Positions 24,932 to 32,352 of a DNA stretch of 64,000 nt are shown piece after piece (position 1 is the first letter of the stretch; every line of letters begins with the position of its first letter). The position numbers and the translations under genes are program-made. Location of the stretch: NCBI RefSeq assembly GCF_902804485.1, contig NZ_CADCST010000148.1, forward strand, positions 37,887 to 101,886, read 5' to 3'. The notes below the pieces were generated by a model that made no database searches, was not told the origin of the DNA, and saw only the letters and a list, made by a program, of their open reading frames with translations. This DNA comes from Flavobacterium collinsii. Its GTDB lineage: Bacteria > Bacteroidota > Bacteroidia > Flavobacteriales > Flavobacteriaceae.

Positions 24932-25184
24932 GCTCTGAAAGAGCCTTAGTAGTAACATGGCACGAAGTGCCATGAATACTGGTGAGCGCTTCTTTAAGCC
25001 CTGTAAGGGCAAAAGTATAACCCAAAAAGCATATGCCTTATTTTATGACATTTCCGAAAGTTAGCAACTTTTAGCCAAAATCTTATGCTTTATTTATAAC
25101 TGCTTAAGCCCCTTCAGGGCAATATGATTCATTATCTTAATTTATAGTGCGTTGCACTTTTTTATGCTTTTGGGCTTTCGGCCC
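24932..25184. repeat. cluster of six 13-nt mini-hairpins in a gene-free gap (24636-25446)
   Basis: I see no gene in these ~810 nt. Six short palindromes, each a 5-bp stem with a 3-nt loop, lie here: GCTCTGAAAGAGC (24932), GGCACGAAGTGCC inside a longer 8-bp stem (24956-24974), GCCCTGTAAGGGC (24998), GCCCCTTCAGGGC with one C-A mismatch (25108), AGTGCGTTGCACT (25146) and GGGCTTTCGGCCC with one wobble (25172). They differ in sequence but share geometry. The layout resembles REP-type intergenic palindromes; no transposase is adjacent. The same geometry recurs at 59.7 kb. Confidence 0.65.
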
Positions 25185-25446
25185 TTTTTAAACATTTAAA
25201 ATATTTATACCGAAAGAGGACACTAATTATAAAATCAGCTGTAATAAAATGATCTCTTAAATGAAGAGCTGAAATCGTTAATAAAAGGAATAGCTTCTAT
25301 CAACCCCCACAATGTTTTGTGTTGACTTAAATCTGTATTTGAAGCGATAGGTATCTTACTGGTTTAAGTATTCGGATTTCTTTTAAATATATCGTAATAC
25401 TATTTTTCTTATGTTTGTTGCTTAACCAAAAAAAAACAAATTAAAA

Positions 25447-25905
25447 ATGGAAGAAACGTCAGTTTTTGAAAAATTTGAGTTGCAGCTTGACCAAACTGCA
25501 AAAGACTTTTTAAAGGAAACCGCTAAATGGGCTTACTTTTTGTCAATTTTAGGATTCATAGGAATTGGATTAATTATTGTGATTGCTGTTTTCGCTGGAA
25601 CTATTTTTTCGGTAATGGGAAATAGTATGCCTGGAATGGGAGGGTTTGGGAACTCGTTTGGAGTGTTTATGGGATTCTTGTATGTTTTTATTGCGGCGAT
25701 TTATTTTTTCCCAGTTTATTATCTATACAAGTTTGCTGCAACTACGAAGAGAGCTTTTAGAGATAACGATTCGGAGTTGTTGACGAATTCTTTGGGTTAT
25801 CTTAAATCACATTATAAGTTTATAGGTGTCTTAATGCTGGCGATTTTTGCATTATACGGACTTTTATTTGTGTTTGGAATTCTGGGTGCCCTGCTTGGGA
25901 GGTAG
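25447..25905 (+). CDS. DUF5362-type membrane protein (paralogue of 14494)
   Basis: 152 residues. An N-terminal helix (FELQLDQTAKDFLKETAKWA) precedes four hydrophobic segments, with the shared FPVYYLYKFAATTKRAFRD and DNDSELLTNSLGYLKSHYKF motifs of the 14494 protein. The first loop is Gly/Met-rich (MGNSMPGMGGFGN). Predicted inner membrane; function unknown. It is isolated: a gene-free repeat gap lies upstream, and it is convergent with the DUF4369 lipoprotein gene. I saw no clear TAnnTTTG box upstream. Confidence 0.75.
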   Translation: MEETSVFEKFELQLDQTAKDFLKETAKWAYFLSILGFIGIGLIIVIAVFAGTIFSVMGNSMPGMGGFGNSFGVFMGFLYVFIAAIYFFPVYYLYKFAATTKRAFRDNDSELLTNSLGYLKSHYKFIGVLMLAIFALYGLLFVFGILGALLGR

Positions 25906-25970
25906 GAGTAGTGTGAGGATTTATTTGGGGAGCTTCGGATTATAATCTATGATTTTAAAATTTAGTATAA

Positions 25971-26003
25971 AAAAAATGTCCTGAATAGTCAGGACATTTT
26001 TTA
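25971..26003. terminator. bidirectional terminator between convergent genes
   Basis: ATGTCCTGA-ATAG-TCAGGACAT, a perfect 9-bp stem with an A-run before and a T-run after, serving both the DUF5362 gene and the DUF4369 lipoprotein gene. Confidence 0.85.
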
Positions 26004-26010
26004 TTAGGAT

Positions 26011-26727
26011 TTATTTTTGTTGCTCTTTTTTGATGTCAGCAACGTATTTTGTTAGTTTTTTGCCGTATAGTGAACTTGCTACTTTTGGTGTCATTGATTT
26101 TTGAATTGTATCCAAAAACTTAATATTGATGTCGTAGATCTCAGCTAAAGCAATATAAGGGGCTATTTCGTGATCTTTATTATTAAGGGCAAAGTTGGTA
26201 GCGTATAAGTACTTTCTTTTGATGTTAGACTCCTGTTTGATGTTAATGCTGTCAATGGCTTTTTGATCTTGTCTTTTTACAGCTTTAAATTTAGATTCTA
26301 CCATGGCAAGGCTTTCGTCATTAAAACGGGAATTGATTTTTTTATATTCTTCGTATAATTCCTGGTTTTTAGATCCTGTGATTTTTGCGCCATAAATGAA
26401 GTTGTCTAAGTTCGTGTCAATGTTGATGTTTCCGGGTTCTGCAAAAAACATAACATTGTTATCCAGTGAATTGGTTACCCCACGATCCAGGAATAAATAA
26501 AGCATTTCAGGTGACTCTAGTTTTACATTGCTTTCAAACGAAGAATTTCCGTCTATTTTGATGCTGTCAATAGCAACGAGTGTAGTGTCAACAATTCTTT
26601 GAATGTATAAAGTCCCGTTTTTTAATCCTTTTATATTTCCTGTAAGGTGCAAGCCGTCAGTTGATTCTTTTTTGCTGCAAGATGCTAATAGGGCAAGTGT
26701 AACAAAAGCAATAATTGATTTTTTCAT
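26011..26727 (-). CDS. DUF4369-domain lipoprotein without thioredoxin domain
   Basis: The start at 26727 gives MKKSIIAFVTLALLASCSKK, a clear lipoprotein signal (LLASC); an in-frame upstream start would add 29 residues before this signal and is rejected. Mature residues ~20-120 follow the DUF4369 layout (LHLTGNIKGLKNGTLYIQR ... DSIKIDGNSSFE). In most relatives this domain precedes a thioredoxin-like TlpA/AhpC domain; here only a Lys/Glu-rich helical tail follows. It should face the periplasm or be surface-attached. Function unknown. Monocistronic between two terminators. Confidence 0.78.
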   Translation of the reverse strand: MKKSIIAFVTLALLASCSKKESTDGLHLTGNIKGLKNGTLYIQRIVDTTLVAIDSIKIDGNSSFESNVKLESPEMLYLFLDRGVTNSLDNNVMFFAEPGNINIDTNLDNFIYGAKITGSKNQELYEEYKKINSRFNDESLAMVESKFKAVKRQDQKAIDSINIKQESNIKRKYLYATNFALNNKDHEIAPYIALAEIYDINIKFLDTIQKSMTPKVASSLYGKKLTKYVADIKKEQQK

Positions 26728-26805
26728 TGGTTTTTTAGATTTTGCTGCAAAATAAAGAAAATAGTTTGAATGTACTGTGGTAGCATTTAAATTTTGCGAA
26801 AAAAT

Positions 26806-26835
26806 AAATCCCAATTTATTTCTAAATTGGGATTT
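26806..26835 (-). terminator. terminator of the 26860 lipoprotein gene
   Basis: A perfect 13-bp stem (AAATCCCAATTTA / TAAATTGGGATTT, 4-nt loop) 25 nt past the stop, with an A-rich stretch to the left giving U residues. Confidence 0.75.
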
Positions 26836-26859
26836 GATATTTTTGGGAATTAAAGAGTA

Positions 26860-27690
26860 TTACATGGAGAGATTAAAGGTAGTTCCGTTTTCGTTCGTAT
26901 AAGTGAATTTTTTGTCGCAATCATTGTTGCCATAATCAACGACTCCGTTTAGTAAATTGCCCTGAACTTTTAGTTTTCCTTTGGAAATAAAATCGCAAGC
27001 ATATTTTTTTATCAATGATTCCTGAACGGTTAAAGTTAGTACGGCTCCGTTTGAACGGGTGATGGAGTGGTTTCCTTCAGTCATTTCATACGTATTGTCT
27101 TCCAGAACATAAGGGGTGTCGACACCTGCAGTTTGTTTTACAGTCCAGTTTCCTGAGTTAAGGTAAACTCGGCCTTCTAAATCAGTGAACTTTCCGTTGG
27201 TCACTTTTCTGCTCCATTGTGGTACAGTTGCCACAGTTGTTGTGTTGGTGTATTCTATTGTTCCTTCCAATTTTATGCCATTAAAAGAATAGTCGATTCT
27301 TTCGATGGTTATTTTGCTTCCGGTAGTAATTATTGGTCCTGAAAGCGTGATTTTTAATTTTCCTTTTCTGTTGATCAGATTGTCGGTACATCCGGTTCCG
27401 TAATCAACGGTGAAAACTTTAGGATAAGAGGTTGGGCTTTGTTGTGTAATTGTAATTGCGCCACAGATTCCAGGCGTTGTCTCGTTTGATTTTGCTGAGG
27501 AGGTGTTTTTTGTTGTAACAATTAACCCGGTTTTGATGTCCATATCATTTATGGCATCAATGGTAAGAGAGGCTCCAACTGAAGTAATGTCGGATTCAGA
27601 TTGTTTGTTTGTCTCGTCATTGCCTGAACAGGAAATTTGTGTTAGTGTTGTTGCACAAATGGTTAGGAGTAAAAATGCTGTTTTTTTCAT
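26860..27690 (-). CDS. uncharacterised lipoprotein
   Basis: 276 residues. The lipoprotein signal MKKTAFLLLTICATTLTQIS is followed by the lipobox Cys. The mature part is Thr/Gly-rich and beta-strand-like, with YGTGCTDNLINRKGKLKITL and a related segment near the C-terminus (SKGKLKVQGNLLNGVVDYGN ending in CDKKFTYT). Four Cys in the mature part could form two disulfides. The two GKLK... segments suggest an internal duplication of a beta domain. I do not recognise the family. Located between two terminators, so a single-gene unit. Confidence 0.7.
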   Translation of the reverse strand: MKKTAFLLLTICATTLTQISCSGNDETNKQSESDITSVGASLTIDAINDMDIKTGLIVTTKNTSSAKSNETTPGICGAITITQQSPTSYPKVFTVDYGTGCTDNLINRKGKLKITLSGPIITTGSKITIERIDYSFNGIKLEGTIEYTNTTTVATVPQWSRKVTNGKFTDLEGRVYLNSGNWTVKQTAGVDTPYVLEDNTYEMTEGNHSITRSNGAVLTLTVQESLIKKYACDFISKGKLKVQGNLLNGVVDYGNNDCDKKFTYTNENGTTFNLSM

Positions 27691-27810
27691 AGTAGTTTTT
27701 GTTTTTTGATTAGATTAAAAGGCGATCAAATGTAATGAAAAAAATGAAATGCAATAAAAAAATCAATTGGATTCAAAGGGGCTTGATTGAGGGCTGTTTT
27801 TTCTAAAAGT

Positions 27811-27839
27811 AAAAAGCCCTGCAAGTTTATTTGCAGGGC
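27811..27839 (-). terminator. htpG terminator
   Basis: GCCCTGCAA / TTGCAGGGC (9-bp stem, 6-nt loop) with an A-run to the left (U-run on the leftward transcript), 39 nt after the htpG stop. Confidence 0.8.
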
Positions 27840-27877
27840 CTAAATTCTAATTTTGTAAACTTGTATTACTATAAGCC

Positions 27878-29761
27878 TTATTTAATCATTTCAAAACTTC
27901 TTTTCACAAAAGCAGTTAAAGCTTCTCCTTTTAATAGATTTTGCGATAATTTAGCTAAATCTAAGGCTTGTTTTACCAAGTGTTCCTGATGTGTTTTGTC
28001 TTCTGTGTTCAGGATGTTTGTTGCTAAATCAGAATTAGTGTTTACAATTAAATTGTACATTTCCGGCATATTGCCCATTCCGAACATTCCGCCTCCACCT
28101 GACTGGCTCATTTCTTTCATTCTGCGCATAAATTCAGGTTGCGTGATGATAAATGGAGCGGCCTGACTGTCCATAGCTTCCAGTTGTACAGAGTATGCTT
28201 TAGGGATATATGTTTCTAAAGATGTTTTTAAAGCTTCTTTTTCTTCATCAGACAATTTAGAAATCGTGTTTTCGTCTTTTTTGATCAAATTATCAATGTG
28301 ATCAGAATCTACACGTACAAAAGTTAAATCGCTGTTGTCACCTTCAATTTTTTGAATTAAGTGTGAGATAATAGGTGAATCTAAAAGCAATACTTCATAT
28401 CCTTTTTCTTTTGCTGTTTCAATATAAGAGTGCTGTGCGTCTTTGTTTCCAGCGTAAAGGACTACCAGTTTTCCGTCTTTGTCGGTTTGGTTTTCTTTTA
28501 GTTTTTCTTTTAATTCTTCAAGAGTAAAATAAGTACCGTCAACTGTTGGGTATAATACAAACGCACCAGCTTTTTCGTAGAATTTATCTTCAGAAAGCAT
28601 TCCGTACTCTAAAACAATTTTAATATCGTTCCATTTTTGCTCAAAATCAGCACGATTTTCATTGAATAAAGTTTTCAGTTTATCCGCTACTTTACGAGTA
28701 ATGTAGTTGGAGATTTTCTTAACTGCACCATCAGCTTGTAAGCCTGAACGAGAAACGTTCAATGGGATGTCCGGAGAGTCAATAACACCTTTCAACATCG
28801 TTAAAAATTCAGGTACAATTCCTTCTACGTTATCTGTAACGTAAACCTGGTTTTGATACAATTGAATTTTATCTTTCTGAATCTGCATGTCCGAACCTAA
28901 CTTAGGGAAGTACAAAATTCCGGTTAAGTTAAAAGGGTAGTCTACATTTAAATGAATATTGAACAACGGATCTTCGAACTGCATTGGATACAATTCTCTG
29001 TAGAAGTTTTTATAGTCTTCGTCAGATAATTCGCTAGGTTGTTTAGTCCATGCCGGATTTGGATTGTTGATGATGTTGTCAGTTTCAACAGTTTCATTTA
29101 CGTAATCCTCAGGAGCATCTTCCGGTTTTGGAAGTGTTTCTGTTCTGGTTCCAAATTTAATTGGAACTGGCATAAATTTATTGTATTTATTTAATAATCC
29201 GCTGATTTTTGAATCTTCTAAAAATTCAAGAGAATCTTCGGCAATATGCAAAATAATTTCAGTACCACGTGAAGTCTTGTCAGCTGGCTCTAGAGTAAAT
29301 TCAGGGCTTCCGTCACAAGTCCAGTGTGCAGCCGGTTCGTCTTTGTATGATTTTGTGATGATTTCTACTTTCTCTGCAACCATAAACGCAGAATAGAAAC
29401 CAAGACCAAAGTGACCAATAATTCCGGAATCTTTAGCAGAATCTTTGTATTTGTCCAGGAATTCTTCAGCTCCTGAAAAGGCAACCTGGTTGATGTATTT
29501 TTCAACCTCGTCAGCTGTCATTCCAAGACCCTGATCGATAATGTGGATTTTTTTACCTTCTTTGTCTACTTTAATTTCAATAATCGGATTTCCGTACTCT
29601 ACTTTGGCTTCGCCAATACTAATAAGGTGTTTTAGCTTTAAAGTAGCATCAGTTCCGTTTGAAACCAGCTCACGCAAGAAAATTTCGTGATCGCTGTATA
29701 AGAATTTTTTGATTAAGGGAAAGATGTTTTCTACCGAAACATTAATTTTACCTGTTGTCAT
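27878..29761 (-). CDS. htpG: molecular chaperone HtpG (Hsp90)
   Basis: 627 residues. The GHKL ATPase domain shows FLRELVSNGTDATLKLKHL (ATP-binding Glu/Asn), IIDQGLGMTADEV and GHFGLGFYSAFMVAEKVEI. The middle domain contains NVSRSGLQADG (catalytic-loop Arg region), and a C-terminal dimerisation domain completes the protein. HtpG is a cytosolic ATP-dependent chaperone for late protein folding under stress. The Gly/Met-rich stretch SGGGGMFGMGNMPEM near residue 550 is a lineage-specific loop rather than damage. Single gene; I found no recognisable heat-shock operator upstream. Confidence 0.95.
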   Translation of the reverse strand: MTTGKINVSVENIFPLIKKFLYSDHEIFLRELVSNGTDATLKLKHLISIGEAKVEYGNPIIEIKVDKEGKKIHIIDQGLGMTADEVEKYINQVAFSGAEEFLDKYKDSAKDSGIIGHFGLGFYSAFMVAEKVEIITKSYKDEPAAHWTCDGSPEFTLEPADKTSRGTEIILHIAEDSLEFLEDSKISGLLNKYNKFMPVPIKFGTRTETLPKPEDAPEDYVNETVETDNIINNPNPAWTKQPSELSDEDYKNFYRELYPMQFEDPLFNIHLNVDYPFNLTGILYFPKLGSDMQIQKDKIQLYQNQVYVTDNVEGIVPEFLTMLKGVIDSPDIPLNVSRSGLQADGAVKKISNYITRKVADKLKTLFNENRADFEQKWNDIKIVLEYGMLSEDKFYEKAGAFVLYPTVDGTYFTLEELKEKLKENQTDKDGKLVVLYAGNKDAQHSYIETAKEKGYEVLLLDSPIISHLIQKIEGDNSDLTFVRVDSDHIDNLIKKDENTISKLSDEEKEALKTSLETYIPKAYSVQLEAMDSQAAPFIITQPEFMRRMKEMSQSGGGGMFGMGNMPEMYNLIVNTNSDLATNILNTEDKTHQEHLVKQALDLAKLSQNLLKGEALTAFVKRSFEMIK

Positions 29762-29904
29762 ATTTTTTATTTTTTTAGTTTAATGTGATGATTTTCATTT
29801 CTTCAAATAGAATACCAATGTTTTTTTGGGTGACAAAATGGCGCAAGTGTTAATCTTGAAAGAAAATAATTAGATTCTGAAACGGAAGGTATCCCTATGA
29901 ATTG

Positions 29905-29912
29905 TATCTTTG
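29905..29912 (+). promoter_or_regulatory. -7 element of the lipocalin-like/OmpA pair
   Basis: TATCTTTG, a perfect TAnnTTTG box, 53 nt before the chosen start at 29966 and too close to an ATG at 29924 for that to be used comfortably. Confidence 0.6.
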
Positions 29913-29965
29913 TGGTATAATAATTGTTAAACGTGTCAGTATTAACTCTAAAAAAAATGTACAAA

Positions 29966-30469
29966 ATGAAGAAAATTATTTTCATTTGCATGATCGCCAC
30001 GATGTTTTTCGCGTGTAAATCAGCTTCGTCTACAACAGCTTCATCTGGAGCAACTACGTTATCGACTAAACTTGACAGACCTTCTCAAGTAGCTCTTAAA
30101 GGAAATTGGGTGTTAACCAATGTGTCTTATCCAGGTTCTGAATATATCAAGGTAAATTCTTTCGATCTTGCAGATTCTAAATGTTTTATTGGAAGTACGT
30201 GGAGTTTTATCTCCAATAATAATAAGGGAACAATGGCTTTGACAGCAGCAAGCTGCACCGGATTTAGTTCTCCGATTGTTTGGAGTATTAACAATCAGGG
30301 ATTGTTTGTGCTTAAGATTCTGGATGCCGGTATCAAAGCAAAAAAAGTGAGAGATGGTTACTTACTAAAAGTTGCAGGTTTAACTGAGAGTTCATTTCAG
30401 TTGATCGATAACATTAATGTGGGTGGACAAACGAAAGATGTAGTTTACCAGTTTCAAAGAGCCAATTAA
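29966..30469 (+). CDS. lipocalin-like lipoprotein
   Basis: I chose the ATG at 29966, giving MKKIIFICMIATMFFACKSA, a lipoprotein signal with Cys in FFAC; earlier in-frame ATGs at 29924 and 29957 lie upstream of it. The mature part (LKGNWVLTNVSYPGS ... VWSINNQGLFVLKILDAG) has the beginning Lys-Gly-x-Trp and strand pattern of the lipocalin-like family of Bacteroidota. It probably sits on the outer membrane; the ligand is unknown. It precedes the OmpA-like lipoprotein by 18 nt and shares its promoter. 167 residues. Confidence 0.75.
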   Translation: MKKIIFICMIATMFFACKSASSTTASSGATTLSTKLDRPSQVALKGNWVLTNVSYPGSEYIKVNSFDLADSKCFIGSTWSFISNNNKGTMALTAASCTGFSSPIVWSINNQGLFVLKILDAGIKAKKVRDGYLLKVAGLTESSFQLIDNINVGGQTKDVVYQFQRAN

Positions 30470-30487
30470 TATTAAAAATAGAGAAAG

Positions 30488-31183
30488 ATGAGAAAAATAA
30501 CAGTTTTAGGTTTGAGTAGTTTACTTGTATTGGCAAGTTTTTTTACAAGTTGTGATTCCGTAAAAAATGCAAATAATACTCAAAAAGGAGCCGGAATTGG
30601 AGTAGTTGCGGGTGGTATTATAGGGGCTGTTTTAGGAAATAACCTAGGAAAAGGCGGAAACGCTGCCTTAGGAGCTGCAATTGGAGCTGCTGTAGGTGGA
30701 GGAACAGGTGCTCTAATTGGAAATAAAATGGACAAACAAGCCCGTGAAATTGATCAGGCTTTACCAGGTGCAGATGTAGAAAGAGTAGGAGAAGGAATTC
30801 ACTTAACCTTAAATGAAAATGCAGTTCGTTTTGATACGAATAAATCTTCTTTAACACCGCAGGCTAAAGCTAATCTAGATAAATTGGTACCAGTATTTAG
30901 CGAATATGGAGATACTGATATTCAAATTTTTGGATACACTGATAATACTGGAAGACCAGAGTACAACCTGACGCTTTCAGGACAAAGAGCTGCTTCTGTA
31001 CAGGCTTATTTAGTTTCTAAAGGATTAAAATCAAGCCGTTTTAAAACTTCAGGTCTAGGTATTGTTGATCCAATTGCACCAAACGATACTCCTGAAGGAA
31101 GAGCACAAAACCGTCGTGTAGAGTTTTCGATCACTGCAAATGATAAAATGGTAAATGACGCTAAAGCTCAGGCTGGAAAATAA
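30488..31183 (+). CDS. OmpA-family lipoprotein with glycine zipper
   Basis: 231 residues. A lipoprotein signal ends in FFTSC. A Gly/Ala-rich zipper (~38-80: GAGIGVVAGGIIGAVLGNNL and similar) can insert in membrane. The C-terminal OmpA domain (from ~110) has DTNKSSLTPQAKANLDKL, IFGYTDNTGRPEYNLTLSGQ and GRAQNRRVEFSI, the peptidoglycan-binding residues (Asp ... Arg in NRRVE). It should link the outer membrane to peptidoglycan, like YfiB/Pal-type proteins. It is co-transcribed with the lipocalin-like gene and ended by the hairpin at 31208. Confidence 0.88.
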   Translation: MRKITVLGLSSLLVLASFFTSCDSVKNANNTQKGAGIGVVAGGIIGAVLGNNLGKGGNAALGAAIGAAVGGGTGALIGNKMDKQAREIDQALPGADVERVGEGIHLTLNENAVRFDTNKSSLTPQAKANLDKLVPVFSEYGDTDIQIFGYTDNTGRPEYNLTLSGQRAASVQAYLVSKGLKSSRFKTSGLGIVDPIAPNDTPEGRAQNRRVEFSITANDKMVNDAKAQAGK

Positions 31184-31207
31184 TTTTCGAACGCAATAAA
31201 ATTTCTT

Positions 31208-31241
31208 AAAAGCTGTTTCATAATTGAAGCAGCTTTTTTTT
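31208..31241 (+). terminator. terminator of the lipocalin/OmpA unit
   Basis: A 13-bp stem with one mismatch (AAAAGCTGTTTCA / TGAAGCAGCTTTT, loop TAAT) followed by T-run. Confidence 0.8.
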
Positions 31242-31262
31242 GACTTTAGAAATTAAACATTG

Positions 31263-31270
31263 TAAATTTG
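31263..31270 (+). promoter_or_regulatory. putative -7 element for the ABC ATPase gene
   Basis: TAAATTTG followed by G, 18 nt before the ATG at 31289. Confidence 0.45.
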
Positions 31271-31288
31271 GCCTTTCAAATATAACCC

Positions 31289-32239
31289 ATGCTTGACATT
31301 CAAAATATTTCTTTTTCGTATACCGAAAACCCTGTTATAAAAAATGTTTCTTTTACTATAAATAAAGGTGAGAATATTGCCATTATTGGTGAGAGCGGCT
31401 GCGGAAAAAGTACACTCCTAAAGTTAATGTACGGCTTGTACAACTTAGACGAAGGCAAGATTTTTTACAATGAAAAACCTATTTTAGGTCCAAAATACAA
31501 TCTGATTCCCGGAATGCCTTTTATGAAATATCTGGCACAGGATTTTGATTTGTCTCCTTTTGAAACAGTGGCCGAAAATGTAGGGAAGTTTCTGTCGAAT
31601 GGTTTTGCAAATATGAAAAAATTGCGCGTTCAGGAATTGTTGGAAATGGTAGAAATGGAGCAGTTCTCGAACGTAAAAGCTAAGTTTTTGAGCGGTGGAC
31701 AGCAGCAAAGAGTGGCGCTGGTGCGAGTTCTGGCTTTGGAACCCGAAGTGATTTTATTGGACGAACCCTTCAGTCAAATTGATGCTTTCAGAAAAAATGC
31801 ATTACGCCGAAATTTATTTCGTTACTTAAAGCAAAAAGGAATTACCTGCATCATTGCAACACACGACAGTACAGATGCTTTGTCATTTGCCGATGAAGCA
31901 ATTGTGATGCGAAATGGAGAGGTTCTGGTTAAGGATAATCCAACTAAAATTTATGAAGATCCTGAAACGAAGTACGTAGCATCTCTTTTTGGAGAGGTTA
32001 ACGAAGTTCCTACTTATCTGTTGGTTCCTTATGAAGATCAAACGCATAAAACCCTGGTATATCCACATCAATTTAAAATGGTTACAGAATCGAATCTGCC
32101 AGTAAAAATCAGGAGAACTTATTTTAGAGGGAATCATTATCTTATTGAAACAGTTTATAAAAGACAGCTGGTGTTTTTTGAAAGTGAAATCGATTTGCCT
32201 CTTGAACAGGAAATATTTTTAGGTTTGAATTATTTGTAA
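31289..32239 (+). CDS. ABC transporter ATP-binding protein, import-type with TOBE-like tail
   Basis: 316 residues. Walker A GESGCGKSTLL (~34-44), signature FLSGGQQQRVALVRVLAL (~135) and Walker B VILLDEPFSQID (~157) are complete. After ~235 a beta-rich tail (LVYPHQFKMV ... VKIRRTYFRGNHYLIE) resembles the TOBE regulatory region of PotA/FbpC/MalK-type importers. It should power uptake of a small substrate from the inner face of the membrane, but no permease or binding protein lies nearby, so the substrate is unknown. Monocistronic; followed by an AT-word repeat at 32239-32274. Confidence 0.85.
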   Translation: MLDIQNISFSYTENPVIKNVSFTINKGENIAIIGESGCGKSTLLKLMYGLYNLDEGKIFYNEKPILGPKYNLIPGMPFMKYLAQDFDLSPFETVAENVGKFLSNGFANMKKLRVQELLEMVEMEQFSNVKAKFLSGGQQQRVALVRVLALEPEVILLDEPFSQIDAFRKNALRRNLFRYLKQKGITCIIATHDSTDALSFADEAIVMRNGEVLVKDNPTKIYEDPETKYVASLFGEVNEVPTYLLVPYEDQTHKTLVYPHQFKMVTESNLPVKIRRTYFRGNHYLIETVYKRQLVFFESEIDLPLEQEIFLGLNYL

Positions 32240-32294
32240 TTAGATAATTTGTCCATTAGAAAATTAGATAATTCTTTTTAATATTATAAAAATA

Positions 32295-32331
32295 AAAATC
32301 CCGACAGCTTTTTTAACTGTCGGGGTTTTAT
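32295..32331. terminator. bidirectional terminator between ABC ATPase and S9 peptidase genes
   Basis: CCCGACAG / CTGTCGGG (8-bp GC-rich stem extended by A-T pairs) flanked by A-run and T-run between convergent genes. Confidence 0.8.
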
Positions 32332-32352
32332 TTATACATTATTTAAAGAAGT

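Noticed and set aside
24830..25012. A 60-codon minus-strand frame across the mini-hairpins
   Set aside because: No start context or protein-like pattern; it simply spans three palindromes.
29762..29900. Heat-shock operator or CIRCE element before htpG
   Set aside because: No CIRCE-type inverted repeat or clear box was found in the leader; only weak TATTTG-like text.
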